Assembly (NCBI GenBank): GCA_034670405.1
Contig: JAXDDX010000165.1
Span: 714,001-778,000 of the forward strand
Direction: 5' to 3'
Length of the DNA stretch: 64,000 nucleotides
Source of the DNA: Hoplostethus atlanticus
Taxonomy: Eukaryota > Chordata > Actinopteri > Trachichthyiformes > Trachichthyidae
The notes below the pieces were generated by a model, which was not told the DNA's origin, did not search any database, and saw only the letters and a list, made by a program, of their open reading frames with translations. Both the position numbers and the translations under genes were made by a program. Within the stretch, counting starts at the first letter, position 1. Each line of letters begins with the position of its first letter. Below are positions 38,200-49,953 of the stretch, in pieces.

Positions 38200-41040
38200 C
38201 AGATGTTAATCACCTACGGTTACTTATCATAATGTATGCATGTGCACCAGACAGAGCTATGTACCGGACTCACAGAGATATTGGGAAGGTGACAAATGGG
38301 CCAATCTCCCAGAATGTAGCCTGATGATATGTGACTGGTTTGATAACTCACATCCTTGTTTACTTGTTACTCCCTTTACCAGCTATCACCATACTGCTTC
38401 ATTGTACTACGGCATGTTGCTAAGTCATTTAGAGCCAAATGGAGTCTCAGGCGAATCCTTATATTGCATAAAAACTGGAAAGAGAGGCTTACAAAAGATA
38501 TCATGAGTGTGGTGTTCATTAGTTGCGTGGCCACTCAAATTAAAGCTGAGTGTCTGCACTTCATCATTCTTTTACCATCCATGCTAGATTAATAGTCGTT
38601 GGATTTTTCTGTCTTTCTCTCTTTGGTTTCTCCCTCTTGTTAGACTGAGAAGGTCAGTTCAATGACTCAACGATGACAAATCACTGACACTTATAAACAC
38701 AAATAGTCCTTTTAATTATCTGAAGTGATTCATATTTTCTAAATTGCTACTCATGAATGTGGCTCATGTAGATGTACTGTATTGTTTCAATGTGGGCTGG
38801 ATTGGATAAAAATGTCTGAAAATGTATTTTTCTCATCTACAAACCATCACACAGTTCTGTTTGACCCTCACCAATCAGCTGAACTTTCAAATCACCATAT
38901 ACTGTAAGCTTTATCACTCACATGCATACACGCACACGCACACACACACCATGAAGAGTACAATCTTTCACAGACAATATATCATCTGACTCCACTGAAC
39001 AATTGCCATGGTAATTAAAGGCCTTCCACTGAGTGACAGGGGCTGGCTGACTGTGCGTGTATGTGTGTGTCAATGTACACACTAGAATTATATGGATGTT
39101 TCTGATAAGAACAACAGCTACAATAGAGATGGATGGCAATGCTATTCCAGCCTCATGTGGCTGTCTGTAACAGATGCAAGTGAACAAATAACCTAGTTAT
39201 TAAGCACCCCTACTCCCCCTGTTGAGCCACTGGAAGCCAAGTCTTTAAAGTTATGCTTTACAATATCCAAGTGGTTAGCAGTGTTCTGGAAATCAAAGCA
39301 TAACAAATGGTTATGAAATCCCAGGACAAATCTCATGGGAATACTATCAATAAGTGGATGTTTGTGGAATGATGGCCAAGTATACCTTCTTGCACAGGAG
39401 TGGTCTACACATAGTGAGGAAGAAAACCCCAAAGAAATGGCAACCATCTTGCAGAGGGAGATCCGCCCACTGTTCTGTTTGGCATGAATGCAGTCACATT
39501 ACTTTGACTCACTGCATGCTGCTCAGACACAGGCCAGAGACATCATTCTCACTTGGTTTTCAAAATAAGATAATTTCTGAACATCATAGTGCATTAATTA
39601 TAAAATGAATTGTTAGTTACTGAAGGGTTATAAAAGGAAGGGTACACATTCTGTAACTCAGTTTTAAAGACTGAAGAATATAAATCACAAACCAACTTTT
39701 GAAGAAGCTCACATGGACAAGATCAACAATGACACTGTGAATGCTTTTCCAATTGCCCTATTAATCAACCATAGTTGGGAAAGAGGTTGTCACAGAACAA
39801 TCAATGCTGAAAAAACAAACAAATGTGCTGTAGTTTTACTTGCAGCTCACTGCTCTGCCCAGATGCCCTCTGGAATGACAAATGCCACCTTCTCAAAGCA
39901 GCAAAAAAGGCAATAATTAGCATCTGCTACCTTACAGTACATTCCTCTTCCCCACACACATCGGAGGACCAGGGAAGACTCTGTGGCTATTTGGCTCGGA
40001 GTCTGGATGAGGTTGGTCGCCGAGGGACAATCTGCGGCAAGACGGCTGTCCCCCGGGAGATCTGCACTAACGCTGAGAATGGGGATAGAAGAGGTGGGGG
40101 AGGAGGAGAGGTGCAAACAATTGCTGTCGAACAAGGCATGTTGGTTAGGGCATTTATACTGTGGGTAGGTGATCGAGGTAATTGAGCTCAGGTGAGCAGG
40201 CAGGTATTGGCTGGCTCCGGTCGGATGGGATAAGGGAGAATGGGAGAGGAGGCTCATTCTCATGTTGTCCACTCCTGAACTTCAGCTAACGAATTAGCTC
40301 CATTGAATTTTGGTCTGGTCTGGGAAATGAGGCTAAGGGGCTGGTCCTTCTGCACCAGTTCAGTTCCACCTACAAGAGCCTCTGGTCCAGGAATCTTTTA
40401 CTGCAACTTTGATTCAGTGATAACATTTGTTATCATGGAAACATCTCAGGAAGCTAGCACATAAACAATGTAAAACAACTTCCAATCTAGCTCACACACA
40501 ATTTATCAATGCATTCAGGACAATGCAATGAAGAATTAATGAACTTCCATCTGAGAGCAATGCACTTAACAGATTAAGTGTGATCAAGCGTTACTTTTTT
40601 TTTGGCCTATATTGGTTCTCATCATGTGTAAAACAATCATATGCCTTCTTTCTTTCAAAAGCGCAAGTCACTTGGTGTTTTTTGCAGCCCTCCCTGAAGT
40701 CCCCTGACAGTTTGACAAACCTGTCTGACGGTGACGTCCTGGAAGGGCATGCTGACATCATCCACAGTGGCGGGTTAGACATGGTGCTGTCACAACACGC
40801 AGAGGGAAGGGAGGGCGCTTGGCCTGAGTGTCACTGGTTCTGACATACAGGCAGATGACCCAAGCTGGAGCAATGAGTGTGACAGTAAAAGGACAAGTCT
40901 CCAGTTAAAAGAGGGTGGGGGTGGGGTCCCTATAGCAATGGGGGCAGGGGTGGGGGGGCTGGGTATCAGAGAGACAGGGCATTAGAATTGGCAGGATGAC
41001 TGTGTCAGCATCAGGTGGACGTACATGGCATTGCTTGGTC
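38200..41040. other. Gene-free stretch
   Basis: No firm exon. One acceptor-like site at 40,687 precedes a short open frame (see findings). The rest is unique sequence without recognised elements. Confidence 0.45.
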
Positions 41041-41049
41041 ATGTTTTCG

Positions 41050-41441
41050 ACCATGGTTGAGATTATTGGAGGCCTCTATTTCACATTAGTGGTATTGTTA
41101 GTGCTAGTGTTTCTCAACATTAAAAACCACATTTCCCATAAACGCTGTTGCTTCCTGCCGTGAAGAGGATCTTTGATCCATCAGTTAATGGTTTTCTCTT
41201 CGGCTTTCCTTAAGAGGATGTTGGTAGTGAAAGGAAGAACAGTGCCGTAATGCAATTCAGCAGAATTTCAAAATCTGACCTGGTGGCTCACAGTGCACAA
41301 TGCAAAATGTAGAGTAGAGGCTGGTAGAGGCTGCCAATCTTCTTGGCGATGCTCTCGTTTGTTTACGGTAATCATACAAATGTCTCAATATGACATGTTA
41401 TTGATTCATTGATGTAAAAATGCTACAAGTAGCACCTTTAA
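41050..41441 (-). mobile_element. MITE-like repeat, family C
   Basis: It ends with AATGCTACAAGTAGCACCTT, the reverse complement of the start of the copy in pef1 intron 4. Its interior block, ATTATTGGAGGCCTCTATTT through GTGGTATTGTTAGTGC to CCACATTTCCCATAAACGCTG, matches that copy closely. The left terminus is not clear. Confidence 0.6.
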
Positions 41442-42565
41442 TGAAAGAAATGAAGGTGCAGATATCAGGTTTTGTCTTATACTCACTATGTCTACTGGAC
41501 AGTAATCAATGCTGGGACTTAGACGATCGCTTGGAACGGGTTGGTTTTAGACAGTCATGTCAGAATTGACAGCCTACTCTGTGGCATTTCTTGGTTGCTG
41601 TTGCCTCTCTCTTTCAAATAGATGCTGTGGGTGCTTCATTCTGGTAAGAGAGATGAGATGCCGATTCTCTGTCTACTTAACATGTCTTCTCTTCTACCCC
41701 GCAACCTGACACAGAAAAGTCGAGTGAAATGATAGAGCATCAGCATTCTCTAGAGGCCAATGTAGGGCATAGCACAGTCTGATTAGAAGGGCATTCATCT
41801 TTCCCCCTGTCTGATCTTTCTCCTGTCCAAGAAGAGACTTTTGCTTTTTGCAGAATTCCACCCTGTTCACAGACTATACAGTTTTATGCAATGTACAGTC
41901 AGCATTTGGCCTGTAAATTGAAATGACCTTGTAAAGCTGAACCAAAGAAGAAAACTTTTTTTGCGCCTTTAAAGAGACGAAGAAGTGAGGTCACATCACA
42001 CTATACCGCCACACCCTCAACCTGAACCTAGTAATCATACCAACCAAATCTTCTTTTAATGCATTCTATTAGTATAGTGGGAGGGTGTGTCAGCATGTCA
42101 CCTGGAAACTAAAAAAAGAACAACAAACAGGAAAATGCAGACGCTCAACTGAAAGAAATCCCTCCCACCTGAGGAATGCATGGGAATGTTTGCCAAGATG
42201 CCACATCTATGTCTGTATTTAGTATCTGTCCTGTAATTACTTGTGTGTATAAGGATTGAGGACTATACGTCAGCCTGATACAGGGATAGCATGTTTTGCA
42301 TCAGCCATCTGACTGGTTGAAGTAAGTAGGAAAGTTTGACTGCCAGTAGTCAGATGGACACTTATAAGCAATACAATGAAGAAGGTAGAATTTATTTTGT
42401 TTGTTTTCTGTCTTTGCTGATAGATTAGTATTATATGTACTGTGTGTGTCATCGTTAGTTCAAGGTGCACACTTGCACACAGTATTTTCTGTCTCATTCA
42501 TCCAGGACTACAGTTTGTATATTTATCTGACTTTCATTTTGAGTCATTTGACATTATGCTCATTA

Positions 42566-42942
42566 TGCACTATGTAACTTTCTGTAGTTGAGTCGTTGGC
42601 GGCCCCAAGTGGCAGCGAGAGGTAACTGTCAGGTAACTGAAAACTACAGTACCTTTAGCTTTCTATAGGGATAGCCGAGGCGCTAGCTCGCTCACTGCTG
42701 TTTCGGAGCTGTGCGATGTTCAGCTCGTAAGTTTCGAAGCGTCACTCCCTGTGCTCTGAGAAAACGTTCCCGCCGGTGTACCTACCCGACTCCAAAACTT
42801 CATCGGGGGTGAATGGAGCCAATCTACAGCGGTTCAATGAAGGGGGATGGGCCAATCTTCGCTGTCGCAGCCCCGCTTCGTGAACTAGACTGATGAGGCG
42901 CGTGTACTTTTACATAAAAAAAAGTGACATAATGCAGCTTTA
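42566..42942. mobile_element. MITE-like repeat with inverted ends
   Basis: The left end TGCACTATGTAACTTT and the right end AAAGTGACATAATGCA are inverted with two mismatches, and the right end runs on into GCTTTAA as in family B. The interior is GC-rich for the area, contains GGCGGCCCCAAGTGGCAGCG, and has no coding frame. Confidence 0.6.
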
Positions 42943-43432
42943 AAGGAGTGGCTGGAATACCCCATTTTTCCTTTCCTCCATTTATAATGGTCATGGCGCA
43001 CAATAGTAGGGCAGTAGCTCAGGAACATTGATGAAGCAGAGGACTAGTAAGTGGAGTTAAACACCTGAAACTAGCATGAAACCAAGTGCTCACACTGGCC
43101 CACAGACTACCCACTGCATTCAAATGTGCTTATTTGCATCGATTGAATATCACAGCTTCCCTGACCATTTGCTTAAATCACTATCACTTTTTTCCATGTC
43201 TGTCAACTCAGCTGCCTGCCTGCTTGCTCACCTGCCTGTCAACCCGCCTTTCTTTCGACGTATCTGCTCATCTTTCCGTTCACATGTCCACCTGCCTGCC
43301 TGTCAGTGTTTCTCTTTCCTTTTCCTGTCTCTATGTCATCTCTCTCTTCCCTGAAAATACTTTGAGGTATGTCTGCTCATGTCACAACTCTGTAAAACAC
43401 AACTCAAGAGTGGAACTGTCAGTGTTTTGTCT

Positions 43433-43438
<6 letters not shown>

Positions 43439-43480
<42 letters not shown>
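43439..43480. repeat. (GT)n microsatellite
   Basis: Perfect GT run of 21 units. Confidence 0.95.
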
Positions 43481-43481
<1 letters not shown>

Positions 43482-43608
43482 TGTGTGATGCTCCACCCAT
43501 CTTCCCTCTCCTGAATCTGTAACTCGAGTGACTCCACACCTCAAACCCAGCCCCACTACAAACATTCAGGTGTGGTCAAGTCAGTTAGCAGCAGCGACAA
43601 GTCACACA

Positions 43609-43660
43609 GTAGGTAGGTAGGAAGGTACTTTACTAACCCCCGGGGGAAAATATCTTTGCT
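43609..43660 (-). mobile_element. L2/SINE-type 3' tail fragment
   Basis: On the minus strand the sequence reads ATTTTCCCCCGGGGGTTAGT, AAAGTACC, then TTCC/TACC units. This is the usual end of fish L2 LINEs and their dependent SINEs: TTCCCC..GGGATCAATAAAGT followed by short tandem tails. Nothing upstream of the tail is recognisable. Confidence 0.5.
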
Positions 43661-44467
43661 ACTTCGTCACTCAGTTTTTGTCTCGTGTTCAGGAAACATC
43701 CCTTCAAGGTGAGATACTGTATGATTTCTATATTTCTGAGCGTTGTTAGATGAAAAAACATCATTTTCAAAGAAAGGAAGAACGGAAAGGGCAACATAGT
43801 ATAGTATAGTAAAAGGGAAACTTAAAGGGCTGGAGTGATGTTCAGTGGGAAGACTGGGTAAATGTCAAAGAAAAAGCTGAGCTCTGGTGTGTACGAAGGA
43901 AGGAGACACTTATAAAGACAGATTATAAAACTGGTAGCAGTCTGACCAACACCTATCATATAGGCTTGCTTGTGTCTTATATACTCCTTTGGCTTGTATG
44001 TGTTTTACTGTCTTGAAAAATGATTCAAAGGAAAGAAATGAAGTCAAATTGAGGCTAAACAGCAAGAAGTGTGTGACTGAAAGACAGAAAGAGAAAGAAA
44101 GAGAGGAGAAAAGGAAACACGGGGGGAAAGGGAACGTCCGCCCCCACCTCGCTACTGAGATGTCCCAGCGATATTGACTCATACAGACACTTCAGGCTGG
44201 GCGGTGAGAAGGGTATTTGCAACTAGCTCAACCTGTAGAGCGAGTCACCATCAAGGAGCTTGCACGCTGTCAGGCCAAACTGGCTGTGTACACAAGGTGA
44301 TGGATGAAGCTGTAGAAGTAAAGTTTTCCACTGGAGCTCAAGAGGATATTATCCAAGTAAAGAGATCTCTTTCAACTTAGAGACGTGTTGGCGTTGTAGA
44401 CAGCGCTGTACACTACCTGGTTCTGTTGAGCTGAGAACAGTGATTTCTCTCATGTGAATCAAAACCA

Positions 44468-44524
44468 CAGCGCATTGTGTAAAAATTCAGAAGCGTGCAC
44501 CGCAGTTGTATTCACAATGCGCTG
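44468..44524. repeat. 12-bp perfect inverted repeat
   Basis: CAGCGCATTGTG (44,468-44,479) and CACAATGCGCTG (44,513-44,524) are exact reverse complements separated by 33 bases. They could form a hairpin or be the ends of a tiny element; no family is recognised. Confidence 0.6.
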
Positions 44525-45568
44525 AAAATTGAAAGGATAGCATAACCCGAGGTTACTCAGTTTGGAGGGCACGATGTGTCTTTTCTGTCACAGCAAAGAG
44601 ACACACACACACAAACACACGGGACGGGACGAGGCTGGCTGCTGTTGGCGGGGAAGGCAACATTGCAATCTAGCCCAAATAGGAAAACAAATTGTGGTCC
44701 AACTCGCCGTCTCACAAGATATACTGTTTATCTCTGCTTTTTTTCTTATTCTCTCTCCACGCTCAAGTTGGTGCGTGCATGTGTTTGTGTACAAGATAGA
44801 CAAAACAGATCGAATCATACATGTTTTGCTTGCACGGGCGAGTGTCTTTGTGTATAAAAATGCACGCATGCAAGTTTGATTCGCATTTTAAAAAAAAGAA
44901 AATGACATGCCTGTAGACTCAAAACAAGGATGTAGCTTAAAGCTTCTTCTCATGTCTTGGCACAAAGCAAAGCTGAGGAACATCGTTGCCCTGAGGGTTG
45001 TAACTGAAACACATTTTTAGATTAAGGCCACCGGTTGTATTATCCGCTGAGACGTAGTGTAGGTAAGTTTACCAGCCAAGGAATGTGTCAGTATATTGTT
45101 TATTTTTGACTGCATTCAGCAAAAGTGAGCTCTCTTTATTCTCCGTGATTTAATAGGGTGAATTCTTTGGTGAGAGAGACAGTTTAGAGGGCCTGGTTCG
45201 ACAGCTCGGTATGTCTACAGTGGGGATGAAACTTTGAAATAGAAGTGCTTCTGAATTCAAACATCCTGGCTGAGAGGAGACAGAGTTGAAACAGGTCAGG
45301 TCATCAGATGTATAAAACAGCATTTGTTTTTTGTTTTTTTCAATTCAAAATGAACCCATAAGAAATCTTAGCCCTAATGCAGCATGACAGACTCTTCTCG
45401 TTATGTTTACACCCCAATAAAGATCAAATATCTATATCAAAGATGTTTATAGCCTTTTGCAGCCTCTTGAAAAACCAGTCATTCTTGTCACTCCGGAGCT
45501 ACGCAGTCCTTCCCAAGCCAAGTTTGTGACACCCTATTGGGTTTTCATTTTCAATAAATCTATCTAAA

Positions 45569-45573
45569 CACAC

Positions 45574-45604
<31 letters not shown>
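45569..45604. repeat. (CA)n(TA)n compound microsatellite
   Basis: CA run at 45,569-45,588 followed by ATACA and a TA run to 45,604. Confidence 0.9.
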
Positions 45605-46300
45605 ACTCCCATACCCCACAACGAGAGAGAAAGATACACATACAGATATCCAACAAATACAAAAACCAGGCACACATCGTGAAAGGCACAGCAAAGTAAC
45701 CGTGCAGGTGATCCATAACAATTGCACCTTTTAAAGTCTACACACGTTCATCCACACTATTGAATCCACAGGGTAATACTTTGGCTAAAATTCCCTTTCT
45801 CTCTCAGAGCGCAGTTCCCATGGCGCTGTCGTCCGCATGCTCAGCATTCATGAATCAAAGGCTGTTTCTTAACCGTTCCTTTGAAAGACCCAAAGAATGC
45901 AATTGGTATTTGAGATTATGGACAAGACAATGGCTGGCTGCTGCTCAGGCTTACTGTTCAAATAGCTGTCTAATAGAGTGGAGAGTATTGGTTTGTCTTT
46001 ATTGAAAAGGGAGGCTCCGATGATGACTCGCTCATTGATGTGTAATGAGTCAGTATTGAGGAAGTAGCAGCGTGTAAATAGGGATCAGCCATGGCTGGGG
46101 GGCAGATGACAGAGAATGTGTTGGTTGAAAATGATGCTTCCCCACATTCACTGTTTCAAAGATGTTTATTCTACCTAAAAAAGAATATTATTTGTATACG
46201 ACAAAGACCTTTTTCCATTTTATCTAATGAATGAATTTAGAGGTTTTAACCTTTGGATGTGTAAACCGCGAGAATTTAATTGTTGTTTTTTCTTGTTCAG

Positions 46301-46402
46301 GGACAGATCATCATCTCATCCCACCTATTCCCTTATACCCTGGTGTGGTGAGGAGCTCTCTCATCTTCCTCTGTCCCCTCCTCCACCTCTAAGGCAGCAG
46401 CC
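46301..46402 (+). other. Likely 5' UTR part of the connexin coding exon
   Basis: A polypyrimidine tract ending TTTTTTCTTGTTCAG (to 46,300) is a strong 3' splice site 102 bases before the connexin ATG. Connexin genes usually have an upstream non-coding exon spliced to the coding exon, so transcription probably starts further upstream. I could not place that first exon. Confidence 0.55.
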
Positions 46403-47381
46403 ATGAACTGGTCTGCGTTGGAGGCCCTCCTCAGCGGGGTCAACAAGTACTCCACCGTGTTCGGTCGCGTCTGGCTCTCCATGGTCTTCGTCTTCCGGGT
46501 GATGGTGTTCGTGGTGGCGGCCCAGCGGGTGTGGGGCGACGAGAGCAAGGACTTTGTCTGCAACACGGCCCAGCCCGGGTGCACCAACGTCTGCTACGAC
46601 CACATCTTCCCCATCTCCCACATCCGCCTGTGGGCCCTACAGCTCATCTTCATCACCTGCCCGTCCCTGATGGTGGTGGGGCACGTCAAGTACCGCGAGA
46701 AGAAGGACCAGCAGTACACCACCTCGCACAAGGGCACCCACCTGTACGCCAACCCTGGGAAGAAACGCGGCGGGCTGTGGTGGACATATCTGGTGAGAAC
46801 AACACATATGGAAGTTTATGGCTTTGAGAAATGGCAAGAATGGGGAGAATTTGCCTCCTTTTTCTCTTGAATTTCCTCAAACCATGGACATGTTTCTCCC
46901 AATGCAACTTCTCTATCTAATCCTATCCTTTCTGATCTCCTTTTAGGTGAGTCTGATCTTCAAGGCAGGCTTCGACGCCGGCTTCCTCTACCTCCTGTAC
47001 TATGTCTACGATGGTTACGACATGCCCCGCCTGTCCAAGTGCTCCCTGGAACCCTGTCCCAACGTCGTGGACTGCTTCATTTCACGTCCCACCGAGAAGA
47101 AGATCTTCACCCTCTTCATGGTGGTCTCCTCTGCCATTTGTATCTTCATGTGCATCTGCGAGATGATTTACCTGATCTGCAAACGCTTCCAGAAGCTCAT
47201 GAAGAGGAAGAAGGAGGCAGAGAGGAGGATGTTCGCAGAGAGTCACGAGATAACGACATTGGCCCCACCCAGGTCAGAGATGAGGTCACAGACTTCAATC
47301 AGGATGGACCCCACCAACACAGCCTCCATCCAGAACCTCAGTAACTTCAAGGCCGAGGAGGGACCCTCCGAGAAAAAATGA
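46403..47381 (+). CDS. cx35.4: Beta-type connexin (GJB3/GJB4/GJB5 group), two coding exons
   Basis: Gap-junction channel subunit: six form a connexon in the plasma membrane, and docked pairs pass ions and small metabolites between cells. Coding exons are 46,403-46,792 (130 codons) and 46,947-47,381, joined in phase 0 across a GT-AG intron, giving 274 aa, close to the 266-273 aa of human GJB3-GJB5. Visible features are the N-terminal [18 protein letters not shown], a first extracellular loop with C53-x6-C60-x3-C64, and a second loop with C162-x4-C167-x5-C173. Four membrane segments lie at about 21-40, 76-95, 128-150 and 184-207, followed by the [10 protein letters not shown] signature. [22 protein letters not shown] across the splice matches mammalian GJB4 best. 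The C-terminal tail is short, basic, then Ser/Thr-rich. The ATG is in a good context (CAGCCATGA). Assignment to cx35.4 rather than another teleost paralogue is from memory and tentative; connexin identity is secure. Unusually, the intron splits the coding sequence. Confidence 0.93.
46793..46946 (+). other. Intron inside the connexin coding sequence
   Basis: A 154-bp GT-AG intron beginning GTGAGAAC and ending CTCCTTTTAG. It lies at the start of the third membrane segment, after TGG ACA TAT CTG. Exon 2 itself starts GTGAGTCTG, so the hexamer GGTGAG straddles both intron boundaries. Reading through would add about 25 unrelated residues and stop at 46,870, whereas splicing restores a perfectly aligned connexin. 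Confidence 0.9.
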
Positions 47382-47835
47382 CCGCTGAAGTTGAAGTTGA
47401 AAGACTGAGTGAAGTAGCCTTGGTGCCGCTGTCTGCTGGAAGATGATATCATACCGCAAAACACTCTGAGCAGACTTTTTGGAGAATTGCTGCTCAACAA
47501 AAACAAGCTATCGATCAACCCAGAGATTTCCATATGAACTTTATGAACTGTAAATATCATCATGTTAAATGACTTTCAGCAGGAACGCACAACTTTCAAA
47601 TAATCCATGCAAATAAACTTCTAAATGAGGAGTATTGCAGATGGAGAGACGGGGTTTGAAAATGTTTATTGTTGGTGTGTGTGCATTCTCCGCCAGCTGA
47701 GATCAAGTTGTAAAATCTAATACCTTGTAAAATAAATTATGTATAACTATGTAAAGTTAAGAATATGTTGGAGGAGCCAGAGTTATGGACAGAGTGTTAC
47801 TTGAAGATACACACTGCCCCCTAATGAATAAACAA
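47382..47835 (+). other. Connexin 3' UTR with polyadenylation signals
   Basis: AATAAA hexamers at 47,612, 47,731 and 47,827 follow the stop codon and give a plausible 3' UTR of 250-470 bases. Which is used cannot be told. Confidence 0.5.
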
Positions 47836-47839
47836 GATA

Positions 47840-48475
47840 ACGCACAAGACTGCAAACTATAGAGCACTTAAATATACTATTGTAGTCTTTACAAATGGTT
47901 TTGAATCCTGATGATCCATATTTCTTTATAGACATAAAAAAAATTCATAGGCGCTATTGAATAATGACACCAAAAGGGGTTCACCAATTAGATTCTAATT
48001 TTCCTTTTTAAAGAAATGAAGCAAAGTTGTACAATTAGAATTTGTACTTTCAGAATAAATTTTGTTTTACATTTTACATTTTATATTTATTTTTGTGATT
48101 TATAAAGCTATTGCATTCTGAAAATGTTTCAGTGTTTTTCTTTCATTTGAAACACATTTGCAATTACCACATATTGAACTGTTTTTATTTTAATTAAACT
48201 ATCAAACAAAGCATATGCCTGTGTGCTACTCATAAGTCTTGTGGTGAACAAAGGTATGAAAGTCAAATATTTGTGTGGTATGGACGTGTATTCTTTGTAG
48301 GCAGCGAGTAAGCCCTTATGAAAAAGAGCTAGTTATTCTATAATACATTTTAAGATTCTACACAAATATAACAAATGAAAGTATAGGAATATAATAGGAA
48401 TCTTATAGTGATACCATAGGAGAAATAAATATCCTACAGTATGATAAGATCACTATAAACTCACTAATGAGTATC

Positions 48476-48552
<77 letters not shown>

Positions 48553-48700
48553 AAATAAAATACTAAAATAATGTGTAAATGAACAAAATAAGCCGTGAAA
48601 AGTGAAGATGTAATAGAAGATGTAGTATGTAATGCACTTGGTAGGCTGATGAATTACTATGTGGTTCCGGCCAGTGACTCATTTGTTCTGTCGTCATCAC
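47840..48700. other. Connexin-pef1 intergenic region
   Basis: AT-rich unique DNA with one long GA microsatellite. No gene or transposon is recognised. Confidence 0.6.
48476..48553. repeat. (GA)n microsatellite
   Basis: About 78 bases of GA with GACA interruptions, some 290 bp upstream of the pef1 start codon. Confidence 0.95.
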
Positions 48701-48844
48701 TTTTATATTCTGCCGTCCAATCAGGAGCAGCGGGTATGGGTGCGGTTTTGACAGAGGGGCAAATGCACCAATAGCGTGCATGAGTGGGCGGCGCTCTAGC
48801 CTTCCAACGGTTGCGTTTTTGAAGGAAGTAAAAGTCTGTTAAAC
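48700..48844 (+). promoter_or_regulatory. Likely pef1 promoter and 5' UTR
   Basis: Two CCAAT boxes (48,717 and 48,768), a GGGCGG GC box at 48,786 and an ETS-like GAAGGAAG near 48,821 lie within 130 bp upstream of the ATG. There is no TATA box. This is the usual layout of a TATA-less housekeeping promoter, which fits the broad expression of peflin. Confidence 0.6.
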
Positions 48845-49898
48845 ATGAGTTTCCACTACGGCCAGGTAACGAAATACTGCGTTTTGTGCTTTGTTAATAC
48901 TTAATAATCCGTTTTAGAGTCTTTATATAACGTTACACAATGGTTTATCTAACGTTAAAACAAGCAGCCAGTCATTTGGCTGCAATTACATGGCTTGTCA
49001 ATAGCAAGGCTGTTACAATGTAAGCTACATTGCTAAGTTAATATTAGTGTATTGTAGCAATGTGTTGATATATTGTATCAAACTATTCTAGCTTTGCTGT
49101 GAATTTGGTCCTACGATAGGTCTAAGCTTGGTTGTTTGCTTTGTTTATTGTAGAAGTCAGTGTATTGTTACTATTTCCCTTAACGAAAAAATACTGACAT
49201 AGCCCTACAATATCGTGTTTTCGTTGTTGTTTTTTTTTATCTCCTATGGTATCGCTGTAATATTTGTATGCTATAGCCTATTATATTGCTTGTGATGTTA
49301 TATTTATGTTTCAATCTCTTAAGCAAAGGTTTACTTTCAGTTACTTGATGAAACTATATAATCTAATATCAACATGCAACCATATGGAACATATGGACTA
49401 AGATGTGTTTTTAAACCCTCAAGAGAAGCTATAAAAGGCTCCATCCAGTTTCACAGAGTCCATATGTTCCTTGGATTTATCATAATAACTCAGTCAAGTT
49501 TGCCCTCCTCTCTCACTGTAGGGCTATCCAGGAGGACCAGGGAGAGGCAACCCACCACCAGGTTCCCCGTACGGGGGTGGAAATGGTCCATATGGACCTC
49601 TCCCCTCAGCCCCATATGGAGGTGCAGGAGGTCCACCTGGAGGCCCTTACGGGGGATACGGAGCCCCAGGGCAGGGGGGACAGTATGGGCCTGGACATGG
49701 GGGCGCCCCCGGTGGGCCTTATGGAGGTTATGGAGGACAGCCTCAGGGAGGACCTTATGGACACCATGCTCATGCAGGTGACAAGGCTGAGACTTGAGCT
49801 GTGTAACCATGTACATGCTGTGTGTGTGGATGTGAGCTGACTCTCCGGGTGAGCATCCTCTGTACACGAGGAGACTGCAGATAGGTTCTCACCTCTCC

Positions 49899-49953
<55 letters not shown>

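Noticed and set aside
49374-49781. 135-codon + frame overlapping pef1 exon 2
   Set aside because: Wrong frame of the Gly/Pro-rich peflin exon; R/W/T-rich translation is a shadow of the real frame.
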